Shown piece by piece: positions 1-7,833 of a stretch of DNA of 35,539 nucleotides; position 1 is the first letter of the stretch, and every line of letters begins with the position of its first letter. Source of the stretch: Paracoccaceae bacterium (GTDB lineage: Bacteria > Pseudomonadota > Alphaproteobacteria > Rhodobacterales > Rhodobacteraceae); NCBI GenBank assembly GCA_902632125.1, contig CACPBQ010000018.1, positions 1 through 35,539 of the forward strand, given 5' to 3'. The position numbers and the translations under genes were made by a program. The notes beneath the pieces are model-generated. The model was not told the DNA's origin. It was given only the letters and a program-made list of their open reading frames with translations, and did not search any database.

Positions 1-2
1 AA

Positions 3-974
3 TTGGGTTTATGGATTTCTCCGGCTTCGAGCGACGTGGAGGAATTAGCTCAAAAATATATCTCTATCAGGGTCTGGAGCGCACCTGCTGCAATTGGTTT
101 GTATGGTATAGTCGGTTGGTTAATAGCACTGGAGAGGACAAAAAGCGTTCTCTTCCTTCAGTTTTTTATGAATGGGGTCAATGTTTTATTGGATATCTGG
201 TTTGTTTTAGTATTGAATTGGGGAGTTCAAGGAGTAGCGATCGCAACAGTGATAGCTGAAGTCTCAGCTTTAATTCTGGGACTGTTTATTTGTTATGATC
301 GTTTCAAAGACAAATCGTGGCCAACCCCCCGAATAGTATTTTCAATGGCAAGATTGAAAAATATGCTTTCGATTAACTTAGATATACTTCTTCGATCGAT
401 AATTTTAGAAGTAATTTTCGTATCCTTTCTTTTGTATGGGGGAAAATTTGGCGATGTAAAATTAGCGGCTAACCAAGTTCTCCTTCAGTTTCTTCATATC
501 GCCGCCCACGGTCTCGATGGCTTCGCCTTAGCGGCCGAAACATTGGTCGGTCAAGCATTTGGGAAAAAAGACCGATCTATCCTGAGAAAAAGTATAATTG
601 TATCTTCAAAACTTGCATTTTTACTAAGTTGCATAATGGCAATCAGCTTTTTGTTATTTAGCTCATCTTTAATTGATTTAATGACTACTGCTGAAAATGT
701 CCGACTGGAAGCCAAGAGTTATATTATTTTCATTACTTTAGTCCCAATCTTAGGCGTATCGGCATACATGTTAGATGGAATTTTCATAGGAGCAACGAAA
801 ACTAAAGACATGCGCAATATGATGTTTATTACTTTGATATTTTACGTACTAGCCTTGCTGGTGTTAGTGCCAAATTTTCAAAATACCGGGCTTTGGTCAG
901 CATTACTTATCTCATTTATCGTTCGCGGAGTAACCCTTGCATTTCGCTACCCGAGCTTAGAAAAATCAATATAA
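3..974 (+). CDS. MATE family efflux transporter, DinF-like (5' partial)
   Basis: The product is the C-terminal roughly three quarters of a multidrug/toxin extrusion (MATE) inner-membrane antiporter, a family that exports cationic compounds using Na+ or H+ gradients. The frame is open to the left window edge, so the real start lies upstream; the TTG at 3 is not a credible start. The 323 visible residues are mostly hydrophobic segments. They include a conserved-type stretch NGVNVLLDIWFVL near residues 57-69 and AAETLVGQAFGKKD near 176-189, which resembles the DinF branch. Full-length members are about 440 residues, so roughly 110-120 are missing. The substrate cannot be inferred. DUF952 and pyrD follow on the same strand after a short gap. 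Confidence 0.85.
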   Translation: MGLWISPASSDVEELAQKYISIRVWSAPAAIGLYGIVGWLIALERTKSVLFLQFFMNGVNVLLDIWFVLVLNWGVQGVAIATVIAEVSALILGLFICYDRFKDKSWPTPRIVFSMARLKNMLSINLDILLRSIILEVIFVSFLLYGGKFGDVKLAANQVLLQFLHIAAHGLDGFALAAETLVGQAFGKKDRSILRKSIIVSSKLAFLLSCIMAISFLLFSSSLIDLMTTAENVRLEAKSYIIFITLVPILGVSAYMLDGIFIGATKTKDMRNMMFITLIFYVLALLVLVPNFQNTGLWSALLISFIVRGVTLAFRYPSLEKSI

Positions 975-1050
975 TAAATAATCTAAGCTATGCTGTATTC
1001 GATTGAGAACAAAACTTGACCTTTTAACGAAAGTTCGCCATTTGGCACTC

Positions 1051-1386
1051 ATGCAAGTTTTCAAGCTTTTTAGAAAAGATGAGTGGTTACAATTTAAAGC
1101 CATGGGAAAAACTAAAGGTGCACCCATTGATATTGCAGATGGGTTCATTCATTTTTCAAAGTCTAATCAATTACAAGAAACGGCTAGAAAGCATTTTAAG
1201 GATGAAAATGATTTGATCCTTGTTTCATGTGATGCAGATATTTTGAAACCCAATCTAAAGTGGGAAATATCAAGAGGAGGGGACTTGTTTCCGCATCTTT
1301 ATCGCCAATTATACTTAGAAGATATAATATCCCAAATCGAGATACCAAGAATGGATGGAATGTATAAATTTCCGGATAACTTATAA
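1051..1386 (+). CDS. DUF952 domain-containing protein
   Basis: This is a small soluble protein of 111 residues in the DUF952 family, whose biochemical role is not established. Family hallmarks are visible: DGFIHFS at residues 30-36 and RGGDLFPHLY at 75-84, with a conserved-type WE just before. I chose the ATG at 1051 because the product then begins MQVFKLFRKDEW, as family members do. The frame extends up to a TTG at 1003, but that adds 16 residues unlike the family, and no Shine-Dalgarno sequence is clear for either. The stop overlaps the pyrD ATG by one base (TAATG), so the two are probably translationally coupled. Confidence 0.85.
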   Translation: MQVFKLFRKDEWLQFKAMGKTKGAPIDIADGFIHFSKSNQLQETARKHFKDENDLILVSCDADILKPNLKWEISRGGDLFPHLYRQLYLEDIISQIEIPRMDGMYKFPDNL

Positions 1387-2465
1387 TGAGTTTCTTGGAA
1401 AATGCAGGCTTAAAATTGTTACAGTTGTCCAATCCTGAATTTGCTCATAATTTTGCTATTAGGGCATTGAATTTTGGTTTGCCTGCAAAACGTGAAACAT
1501 TAGTTTTTGAAAACTTAAAAACTTCAATTTGCGGCTTAAAGCTAGATAATCCAATTGGTTTAGCGGCAGGATTTGATAAAAATGCAGAGGCAGTAGATGC
1601 CCTGCTTAAATGCGGCTTTGGGTTCATCGAAGTTGGTGCGATAACTCCCAAACCGCAGCCTGGAAACCCAAAGCCTAGATTATTTCGTCTTCCAAAGGAT
1701 CAAGCAGTTATCAATAGATTTGGTTTTAATAATTTGGGAATGGAGATAGCAGCTGAACGATTAGCAAAACGATCATACCAAGGTATCGTTGGCATCAATC
1801 TAGGTGCAAATAAAAATAGCACAGACAGAATAAAAGATTATACCAAAGTTCTGCAGTGTTGTGGACCTTTTGTAGATTTTGCAACAATTAACGTAAGTAG
1901 CCCAAACACTGAAAATTTAAGAGATTTTCAAGAAAAAATTTCTCTAGAAAATTTAGTGTATCAAGTTTTGGACTGTCGTTATAATTTAAAAAATAAAATT
2001 CCCATTTTCTTAAAAATTGCTCCAGATTTATCGTTAAAACAAATTGATGATATTGCAGAAATTGCACTCAAAATGGATATTGATGCAATTGTGGCCACTA
2101 ACACAACAACAGACCGCCAAGGAATTAAAAGTAAATTAAAAAATGAAAAAGGCGGCTTGTCAGGTAAGCCATTGTTTCCAAAATCTACCTGGGTACTAGC
2201 TCATTTATCAGAACGTTTAAACAATAAGGTTGCATTGATCGGAGTTGGGGGGATTTCTTCTGCGATCGACGCATATCAAAAACTACTAGCGGGTGCTACG
2301 GTTGTTCAGCTTTACACAGGTCTCGTTTATAATGGTTTAGGATTGGTGTCTGAGATAAACAACGGGTTAAACACAATATTAACAAAGCAAGGCGTCAATC
2401 ACGTATCACAAATAGTTGGAAAAGAGCGACGCGACTATTTAAAATTTAATAACAATATTTTCTAA
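1386..2465 (+). CDS. pyrD: Dihydroorotate dehydrogenase (quinone), class 2
   Basis: The enzyme oxidises dihydroorotate to orotate in de novo pyrimidine synthesis, passing electrons through FMN to membrane quinone. The 359 residues match the class 2 length, and the N-terminal helical stretch (about 1-45) is the membrane/quinone tunnel extension that class 1 enzymes lack. FMN and substrate motifs are AAGFDKN (60-66), NRFGFNN (110-116), NVSSPNT (169-175, carrying the catalytic serine of class 2), a lysine near 210, ATNTT (237-241) and GVGGI (286-290). It overlaps DUF952 by one base and converges on glyA with only 18 bases between stops. I see no hairpin terminator there. Confidence 0.97.
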   Translation: MSFLENAGLKLLQLSNPEFAHNFAIRALNFGLPAKRETLVFENLKTSICGLKLDNPIGLAAGFDKNAEAVDALLKCGFGFIEVGAITPKPQPGNPKPRLFRLPKDQAVINRFGFNNLGMEIAAERLAKRSYQGIVGINLGANKNSTDRIKDYTKVLQCCGPFVDFATINVSSPNTENLRDFQEKISLENLVYQVLDCRYNLKNKIPIFLKIAPDLSLKQIDDIAEIALKMDIDAIVATNTTTDRQGIKSKLKNEKGGLSGKPLFPKSTWVLAHLSERLNNKVALIGVGGISSAIDAYQKLLAGATVVQLYTGLVYNGLGLVSEINNGLNTILTKQGVNHVSQIVGKERRDYLKFNNNIF

Positions 2466-2483
2466 ATCTTTCTTCGATAAATT

Positions 2484-3782
2484 CTATAAATTTGGGTAAA
2501 GAGGGTGTTTAGCACAAAGTACTGCGACCTCGGACTTAACCCTTTCTTCAACGGCATGATTACCTTCTTCTCCGTTTATGGCTAAACCATCAACAACCTC
2601 AATAATCCAACGGCCAATTTGCTTGAAATCATTTTCGTCAAAACCACGTGTCGTTCCTGCAGGCGATCCCAACCGAATTCCAGATGTTACAGCTGGCTTT
2701 TCTGGGTCAAATGGTACACCATTTTTATTACACGTAATGTGGGCGCGCTCCAAAGCCTTTTCAGTTGCATTTCCCTTAACACCTTTCGGTCTTAAATCGA
2801 CCAGTAAAACGTGCGTATCGGTACCGTGCGTTATAGTATCAAGGCCACCTCTAATCAACTCATCTGACAGAGCCTGAGCGTTTTTAATTACCTGCTTGAT
2901 GTAGTGTTTAAAGTCTGGCCGAAGTGCCTCCCCAAACGCAACTGCTTTAGCTGCAATCACGTGCATTAAAGGGCCACCTTGGATCCCAGGAAAAATAGCA
3001 GAATTAAATTTTTTCGCTAAGTCTGCGTCGTTTGTAAGGATCATACCTCCTCTTGGTCCGCGAAGTGTTTTATGTGTTGTCGTGGTTGCAACGTGACAAT
3101 GCGGGAATGGCGATGGATATTCTCCAGCAGCTATTAATCCGGCAAAGTGTGCTACATCGGCTAAAACATACGCCCCTACACTGTCAGCAATACTTCTGAT
3201 CATCGCAAAATCAATAGTTCTAGGTATTGCTGATCCGCCCGCGATGATCAATTTCGGTTTATGTGCTTTTGCCAATTCAGCAATTTGGTCATAGTCAATC
3301 AAATTATCTTGTTTTCTAACGCCATACTGTACCGCATTAAACCATTTTCCTGATTGATTTGGTTTTGCGCCATGCGTGAGGTGCCCGCCTGCGTCTAAAG
3401 ACATCCCTAAAATTGTATCGCCAGGTTGTACTAATGCTGTGAATACGCCTTGATTAGCTTGACTTCCTGAATTAGGCTGCACGTTTGCAAAGTCGCACTT
3501 GAATAATTCACAGGCACGCTCTATTGCGAGGTTTTCCGCCACGTCAACATACTGGCAGCCACCATAATATCTGCGCCCAGGATAACCCTCAGCATATTTA
3601 TTTGTCAGTGCGCTTCCTTGAGCTTCCATAACAGCGGCTGACACAATATTTTCTGATGCTATTAATTCAATCTCATCCCGCTGTCGGCCTAGTTCTGAAG
3701 AAATTGATGCAAACAACTCTGCATCCCTTTTTTCCAGAGTGTCAGTAAAAAAGCCGTTGTTGGTATTAGTTTGATCTAGCAT
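2484..3782 (-). CDS. glyA: Serine hydroxymethyltransferase
   Basis: This PLP enzyme interconverts serine plus tetrahydrofolate with glycine plus 5,10-methylene-THF, the main source of one-carbon units. From the ATG at 3782 it has 432 residues, the usual bacterial length. The PLP lysine is K238 in [14 protein letters not shown], with LADVAHFAG at 207-215 and YYGGCQYVD at 72-80. The open frame continues upstream to 3842, but GAGGAGAA stands about five bases before the codon for MLDQTN, and the extra 20 residues are unlike the family, so 3782 is preferred. It is transcribed away from nadK; the 169-bp divergent spacer contains an inverted repeat listed separately. Confidence 0.97.
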   Translation of the reverse strand: MLDQTNTNNGFFTDTLEKRDAELFASISSELGRQRDEIELIASENIVSAAVMEAQGSALTNKYAEGYPGRRYYGGCQYVDVAENLAIERACELFKCDFANVQPNSGSQANQGVFTALVQPGDTILGMSLDAGGHLTHGAKPNQSGKWFNAVQYGVRKQDNLIDYDQIAELAKAHKPKLIIAGGSAIPRTIDFAMIRSIADSVGAYVLADVAHFAGLIAAGEYPSPFPHCHVATTTTHKTLRGPRGGMILTNDADLAKKFNSAIFPGIQGGPLMHVIAAKAVAFGEALRPDFKHYIKQVIKNAQALSDELIRGGLDTITHGTDTHVLLVDLRPKGVKGNATEKALERAHITCNKNGVPFDPEKPAVTSGIRLGSPAGTTRGFDENDFKQIGRWIIEVVDGLAINGEEGNHAVEERVKSEVAVLCAKHPLYPNL

Positions 3783-3861
3783 CAGGATTCTCCTCAACTG
3801 AAAGTTCACAAGTTGCTGCAATACATCAAAAAAGGTGAGCAAAAAAGCCTAAAAATTTATA

Positions 3862-3888
3862 AGTGCGCGAAAATAGCGCGTCATCACT
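3862..3888. promoter_or_regulatory. Interrupted inverted repeat in the glyA-nadK divergent spacer
   Basis: AGTG-CGCG (3862-3869) is repeated in inverse as CGCG (3877-3880) and CACT (3885-3888). The two helical blocks are separated by a four-base one-sided insert (TCAT) and capped by a seven-base loop. It could be a protein operator in DNA, or a bulged hairpin in the glyA leader about 80 bases before the glyA start. It matches no riboswitch that I can name. The GC-rich block stands out in an otherwise AT-rich spacer. Confidence 0.4.
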
Positions 3889-3951
3889 GGTACTTTTTGT
3901 AAACTTATGCTTTTTTAAAAGGGTTAATAATTTTCAAAAAGATAGAGTCTC

Positions 3952-4713
3952 ATGGGCAAAAAAATAGCTTTTACATCCAGTGAAGAAAAAATTGCCAGCG
4001 AAGCAATGGGAAAGCTTATAAATATTTATGGTAACTGTGCTTTAAACGAAGCAGATATTATTGTTGCTCTTGGTGGCGATGGTTTTATGCTTCAAACACT
4101 TCATAAAACTCAAGATCTATCGGCCCCAGTGTATGGTATGAATCGCGGGACTGTTGGGTTTCTCATGAATGCCTACGAAGAAAAAGGACTACTTGAACGA
4201 CTAGAACGTTCAGAAGAAGAGATGTTAAATCCATTAAGAATGGAAGCAATTACTACAAATGGTAGTATTAAAACGGCTCTGGCAATCAATGAAGTTAGTT
4301 TATTGCGGGCTGGACCACAGGCCGCTAAACTCTCAATTTCTGTCGACGGAAAGACCCGTATGTCTGAGTTAATAAGCGATGGTGTTTTATTGTCTACGCC
4401 TGCTGGCAGTACAGCATACAACTATTCTGCAACTGGGCCAATTTTGCCAATTGGCTCGGATGTTTTGGCTCTTACTGCGCTGAATGCTTTTCGCCCGCGC
4501 AGATGGCGCGGAGCTTTGATCCCAAAAAAATCAAACGTTGAGGTGATCGTTTTAGAGCCAGACAAAAGGCCCATTATGGCAGATGCCGATAGCAGAAGCG
4601 TAAAAAATGTAGCCCGTGTTAATATCAGCAGTGCTGATGATATTCGACACCAAATTCTTTTTGATCCAGGCCACGGTTTAGAAGAAAGGCTAATTTCCGA
4701 ACAATTCAATTAA
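3952..4713 (+). CDS. nadK: NAD kinase
   Basis: The enzyme phosphorylates NAD+ to NADP+ with ATP or polyphosphate and sets the cytosolic NADP pool. Its 253 residues fit the short proteobacterial form. Signature elements are ALGGDGFML (39-47, the GGDG loop), AINEVSL (111-117, NE pair for the nucleotide) and GVLLSTPAGSTAYNYSATGP (144-163, glycine-rich NAD-binding stretch). The ATG at 3952 yields MGKKIAF, a normal start; no strong Shine-Dalgarno sequence is visible (a weak GATAGAG precedes it). It is divergent from glyA and converges on prpE, with 18 bases between stops. Probably a single-gene transcript. Confidence 0.95.
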   Translation: MGKKIAFTSSEEKIASEAMGKLINIYGNCALNEADIIVALGGDGFMLQTLHKTQDLSAPVYGMNRGTVGFLMNAYEEKGLLERLERSEEEMLNPLRMEAITTNGSIKTALAINEVSLLRAGPQAAKLSISVDGKTRMSELISDGVLLSTPAGSTAYNYSATGPILPIGSDVLALTALNAFRPRRWRGALIPKKSNVEVIVLEPDKRPIMADADSRSVKNVARVNISSADDIRHQILFDPGHGLEERLISEQFN

Positions 4714-4731
4714 TTAATTAGAAAGAAAGTT

Positions 4732-6621
4732 TTATTGAGCATATCCGAGAGATTTTAATGCAACTCTTATTTCATCTAAAATTGTTGGATCGTCGATTGT
4801 TGCTGGCATTTTGAATTCCTGGCTGTCGGCAATTTTTACCATCGTGGCTCGTAAAATTTTGCCTGATCTAGTTTTTGGCAAACGTGGTACGACAGCTGCC
4901 AATTTGAAAGATGCAACAGGACCGATCTGATTACGCACCAATTTAACACATTCATTCACAATTTCTTCGTGTGGTCGGTTAACGCCCTTAGTTAAACATA
5001 AAAATCCCAAAGGAATTTGTCCTTTAAGTTGATCTGAAACACCTATGACAGCACATTCGGCTACATCCGCATGGTTAGATAACGCTTCTTCAATAGCTCC
5101 TGTCGACAAACGATGACCTGCAACATTTATGACGTCATCTGTTCTCGCCATTATATAAAGGTAGCCGTCGTCATCTATCAATCCAGCGTCCCCGGTTTCA
5201 TAAAAACCTGGAAACGTTGATAAATAAGAATTTATAAAGCGCTCCTCGGCATTCCAAAGCGTTGGTAAACTTCCTGGTGGCAGTGGGAGTTTTATTGCGA
5301 CTGCTCCCAGCTGACCGTAGGGTAATTCAACTCCATCATTATCTAAAATTCTAACGTCGTATCCTGGCATTGGCATCGAAGAGCTGCCTACTTTGATTGG
5401 CAAAAACTCTATACCCGTAGGATTACCAGCAATTGTCCAACCTGTTTCAGTTTGCCACCAATGGTCAATCACTGGTACACCCAATAAGTTTTGAGCCCAA
5501 TTTATCGTATCAGGATCAGCGCGCTCACCTGCCAGAAATAATGCCTGCAAACAGCTCAAGTCGTACTTCGATTTAAATTTGCCCTCCGGATCTTCACGTT
5601 TTATTGCGCGAAACGCTGTTGGGGCGGTAAAAAATGCTTTTACCTTATGTTCGCTGATAACCCTCCAGAATGTTCCTGCGTCTGGGGTGCCGACCGGTTT
5701 ACCCTCAAATAAAATGGTAGTATTTCCATGAATTAAAGGTGCGTAGCAAATGTAACTGTGTCCAACCACCCAACCAACATCAGAAGCTGCCCAAAAAACA
5801 TCTCCTGGGTCAACGTTATATATATTTTTCATGCTCCAATGAAGTGCTACAAGGTGCCCAGCGGTTGGCCTTACGACTCCTTTCGGTGCCCCGGTCGTGC
5901 CTGATGTATACAAAATATATGCAGGATGGTTTCCTTCTACCATTACACAGTCAGCCGGCTTTGCCTGTACTTGGAATTCATTCCAGTCAAAATCTCTACC
6001 GGGTTTTAAAATTGCTTCGGCTTCTGGCCTCTGCAAAATCACAACACTTTCGGGTTTATGTTTCGAAAGTTCAATTGCACTATCTATTAACGGCTTGTAT
6101 TCGACAACTCTTCCTGGTTCGATACCGCATGACGCTGCCAAAATGGCTTTTGGTTGAGCATCATCAATTCTAACTGCTAATTCATTTGAGGCAAATCCCC
6201 CGAATACAACAGAGTGTATTGCTCCTATACGAGCACACGCCAACATAGCAGTGATAGCTTCTGGAACCATTGGCATGTAGATTATTACTCTGTCACCCTT
6301 TGTCACGCCTATCTTGATAAGTGAGCCTGCCAAAAGGCTCGTTTTCTCAAGCAATTGCGTGTAAGAGATATACTGCTTTTTTTCTGTAACAGGACTATCA
6401 TAAATAATGGCAATTTGGTCTCCACGACCGTTTTCGACATGTCTATCCAAGGCATTAAAGCAAGTATTCACATGGCCATCTGTAAACCATTCAAACAAAG
6501 GCGCGTTGCTATTGTTAAGGGCAAATGTTGGTTTTTTATCCCAATCTATACCCTCAGCTGCGTTCATCCAAAATTTTTCTGGATCTGCTTGCCAACTTTT
6601 GTACGTTGAATGATAGTCCAT
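4732..6621 (-). CDS. prpE: Propionyl-CoA synthetase (acetyl-CoA synthetase family)
   Basis: This adenylate-forming ligase activates propionate, and to some extent acetate, to the CoA thioester via an acyl-AMP. At 629 residues it has the PrpE length and opening (MDYHSTYKSWQADPEKFW), which is closer to PrpE than to Acs. The ATP loop is YILYTSGTTGAPKGV (235-249). The A5-type HWWQTETGW follows near 389-397, and the conserved C-terminal lysine is K588 in PKTRSGKILRA. GGAG lies six bases before the ATG. No other propionate gene (prpBCD, pccAB) is in the window, so propionyl-CoA must enter a pathway encoded elsewhere. It is divergent from the DUF3572 gene. Confidence 0.92.
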   Translation of the reverse strand: MDYHSTYKSWQADPEKFWMNAAEGIDWDKKPTFALNNSNAPLFEWFTDGHVNTCFNALDRHVENGRGDQIAIIYDSPVTEKKQYISYTQLLEKTSLLAGSLIKIGVTKGDRVIIYMPMVPEAITAMLACARIGAIHSVVFGGFASNELAVRIDDAQPKAILAASCGIEPGRVVEYKPLIDSAIELSKHKPESVVILQRPEAEAILKPGRDFDWNEFQVQAKPADCVMVEGNHPAYILYTSGTTGAPKGVVRPTAGHLVALHWSMKNIYNVDPGDVFWAASDVGWVVGHSYICYAPLIHGNTTILFEGKPVGTPDAGTFWRVISEHKVKAFFTAPTAFRAIKREDPEGKFKSKYDLSCLQALFLAGERADPDTINWAQNLLGVPVIDHWWQTETGWTIAGNPTGIEFLPIKVGSSSMPMPGYDVRILDNDGVELPYGQLGAVAIKLPLPPGSLPTLWNAEERFINSYLSTFPGFYETGDAGLIDDDGYLYIMARTDDVINVAGHRLSTGAIEEALSNHADVAECAVIGVSDQLKGQIPLGFLCLTKGVNRPHEEIVNECVKLVRNQIGPVASFKLAAVVPRLPKTRSGKILRATMVKIADSQEFKMPATIDDPTILDEIRVALKSLGYAQ

Positions 6622-6767
6622 TTTTTTCTCCGTCAGCGATAGCCTTGTTAAAGCGCGAATTCAAAGATAGAGCAAGACACCAATTTTTATAAGTTCTTTT
6701 ACTTTTCTGGACAAATTTCTTCTAGCGAGTGTAATTTGTTTTTATCGGTGAATACAAAGTCTACTCT

Positions 6768-7046
6768 ATGGATAAAGAAACAGCAGAAATCCGGGCACTT
6801 GAAGTTTTAACATGGGTCCTGATGGACGATGAATTGGTACAAATCTTTATGGGAACGACTGGCGCATCTCAGGAAGATTTCCGTACGGATAATTTAAGTC
6901 ACGAATTCTTTATTTCGATTTTAGACTTTGTATTGATGGATGATAGCTGGGTTATTTCTTGTAGTAAATTTTTGAAAACCGATCCTTCACAAATACAAAA
7001 TATAAGAGTTTCGCTAGAAGGTGGCCAGCAGGTAAATTGGACATGA
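6768..7046 (+). CDS. DUF3572 domain-containing protein
   Basis: This small acidic protein of 92 residues belongs to DUF3572, a family of unknown function that I know mainly from Alphaproteobacteria. The paired motif is visible: ALEVLTWVLMDDEL (residues 10-23), then DFVLMDD near 53-59, a repeat-like architecture that suggests helical hairpins. There is no signal peptide or membrane segment. The stop overlaps the start of the HAD gene in ATGA (four bases), so both are very likely one translationally coupled transcript. The 146-bp spacer shared with prpE should hold divergent promoters; I could not pick a convincing -35/-10 pair. Confidence 0.8.
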   Translation: MDKETAEIRALEVLTWVLMDDELVQIFMGTTGASQEDFRTDNLSHEFFISILDFVLMDDSWVISCSKFLKTDPSQIQNIRVSLEGGQQVNWT

Positions 7047-7756
7047 AAAAAACGCTCTCATCAATTAGGGGTCTTTTATTTGATAAAGACGGCACTTTAT
7101 TTGATTTTGAAAAAACTTGGAATTCCTGGACATCGAGAATTCTAAATGAAGTTTCTAAGCAATCTGATGTCAGCATTAGTGCATTAGCTGACGCCATTGA
7201 TTTTGATTTAAAAACGGGTAAACTTTTGCCGCAAAGTATAGTCATTGCTGGTACACATCGGCAAGTGACAGCTGCCCTCCATACTAAATTGTCAAATTGG
7301 GATTTTGAACATCTAGAGAGTTATTTATTGGATTTTGTAGTAGAAACGCGACAGTACGAAGTGGTGCCACTCCAAAAATACTTCCGAAAACTTAAATTAG
7401 AAGGCCTATTGCTAGGAGTAATGACAAATGATGCAGAAAGAGGAGCGCAGGCTCATTTGGCAGCAGCAGGAATTCTTGATTTATTGGACTTTGTGGCTGG
7501 TAGCGATACAGGTTTTGGCTGTAAGCCAGCACCCGAACCTCTACTGGCTTTTGCTAAAATAACAGGCTTGAAACCGGATGAAATAGCGATGGTCGGAGAT
7601 AGTTTGCACGATTTACAAGCTGCGCAAGCAGCAGGAATGATGAGAATTGCAGTTTTGACTGGTGTGGCTACAGAAGATGAATTAAAAAAACATGCCGACC
7701 TAGTATTACCCTCGATAGCTAATCTTTCGGATCTTATTTTAAAATATTCCGTTTGA
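7043..7756 (+). CDS. HAD-family phosphatase (phosphoglycolate phosphatase-like)
   Basis: A HAD-superfamily hydrolase of 237 residues. Motif I is FDKDGTLF (13-20, nucleophile D14), motif II GVMTND (125-130), motif III K161 in CKPAPEP, and motif IV MVGDSLHD (183-190). A helical cap lies between I and II, placing it in the Gph-like subfamily I. Gph removes 2-phosphoglycolate, but the family is promiscuous, so the substrate is inferred only. The ATG at 7043 sits in the ATGA overlap with DUF3572. An in-frame TTG at 7037 would add two residues and is less likely. The gene ends 77 bases before the mttB-like gene. Confidence 0.87.
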   Translation: MKKTLSSIRGLLFDKDGTLFDFEKTWNSWTSRILNEVSKQSDVSISALADAIDFDLKTGKLLPQSIVIAGTHRQVTAALHTKLSNWDFEHLESYLLDFVVETRQYEVVPLQKYFRKLKLEGLLLGVMTNDAERGAQAHLAAAGILDLLDFVAGSDTGFGCKPAPEPLLAFAKITGLKPDEIAMVGDSLHDLQAAQAAGMMRIAVLTGVATEDELKKHADLVLPSIANLSDLILKYSV

Positions 7757-7759
7757 ATA

Positions 7760-7774
7760 CGACGTTAAGCGTCG
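7760..7774. promoter_or_regulatory. Short inverted repeat upstream of the mttB-like gene
   Basis: CGACG (7760-7764) and CGTCG (7770-7774) form a perfect five-base inverted repeat with a five-base loop, four bases after the HAD-phosphatase stop. No T-tract follows, so it is a poor terminator. It overlaps the likely -35 region of the promoter listed next, which makes an operator role possible. Confidence 0.35.
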
Positions 7775-7793
7775 GGATAAGACGGGATATAAT
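7765..7793 (+). promoter_or_regulatory. Candidate promoter for the mttB-like gene, with a tandem 10-bp repeat in the spacer
   Basis: A perfect -10 hexamer TATAAT is at 7788-7793, 17 bp downstream of a weak -35 (TTAAGC, 7765-7770). The spacer contains two adjacent 10-bp units (7771-7780 and 7781-7790), identical at eight of ten positions and sharing CGGGATA. One-turn spacing is what a regulator binding one DNA face would need. The two motifs overlap, so binding would probably repress. Purely motif-based. Confidence 0.4.
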
Positions 7794-7833
7794 TGTCTTA
7801 AAAATGCTCTCTTTGTCTTAGGAGGTCAATTGG

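Noticed and set aside
2466-2483. Terminator between convergent pyrD and glyA
   Set aside because: Only 18 bases, no stable inverted repeat; the transcripts probably overlap.
5739-6173. A 144-residue open frame antisense to prpE
   Set aside because: Fully contained in prpE, with low-complexity composition and no start signal.
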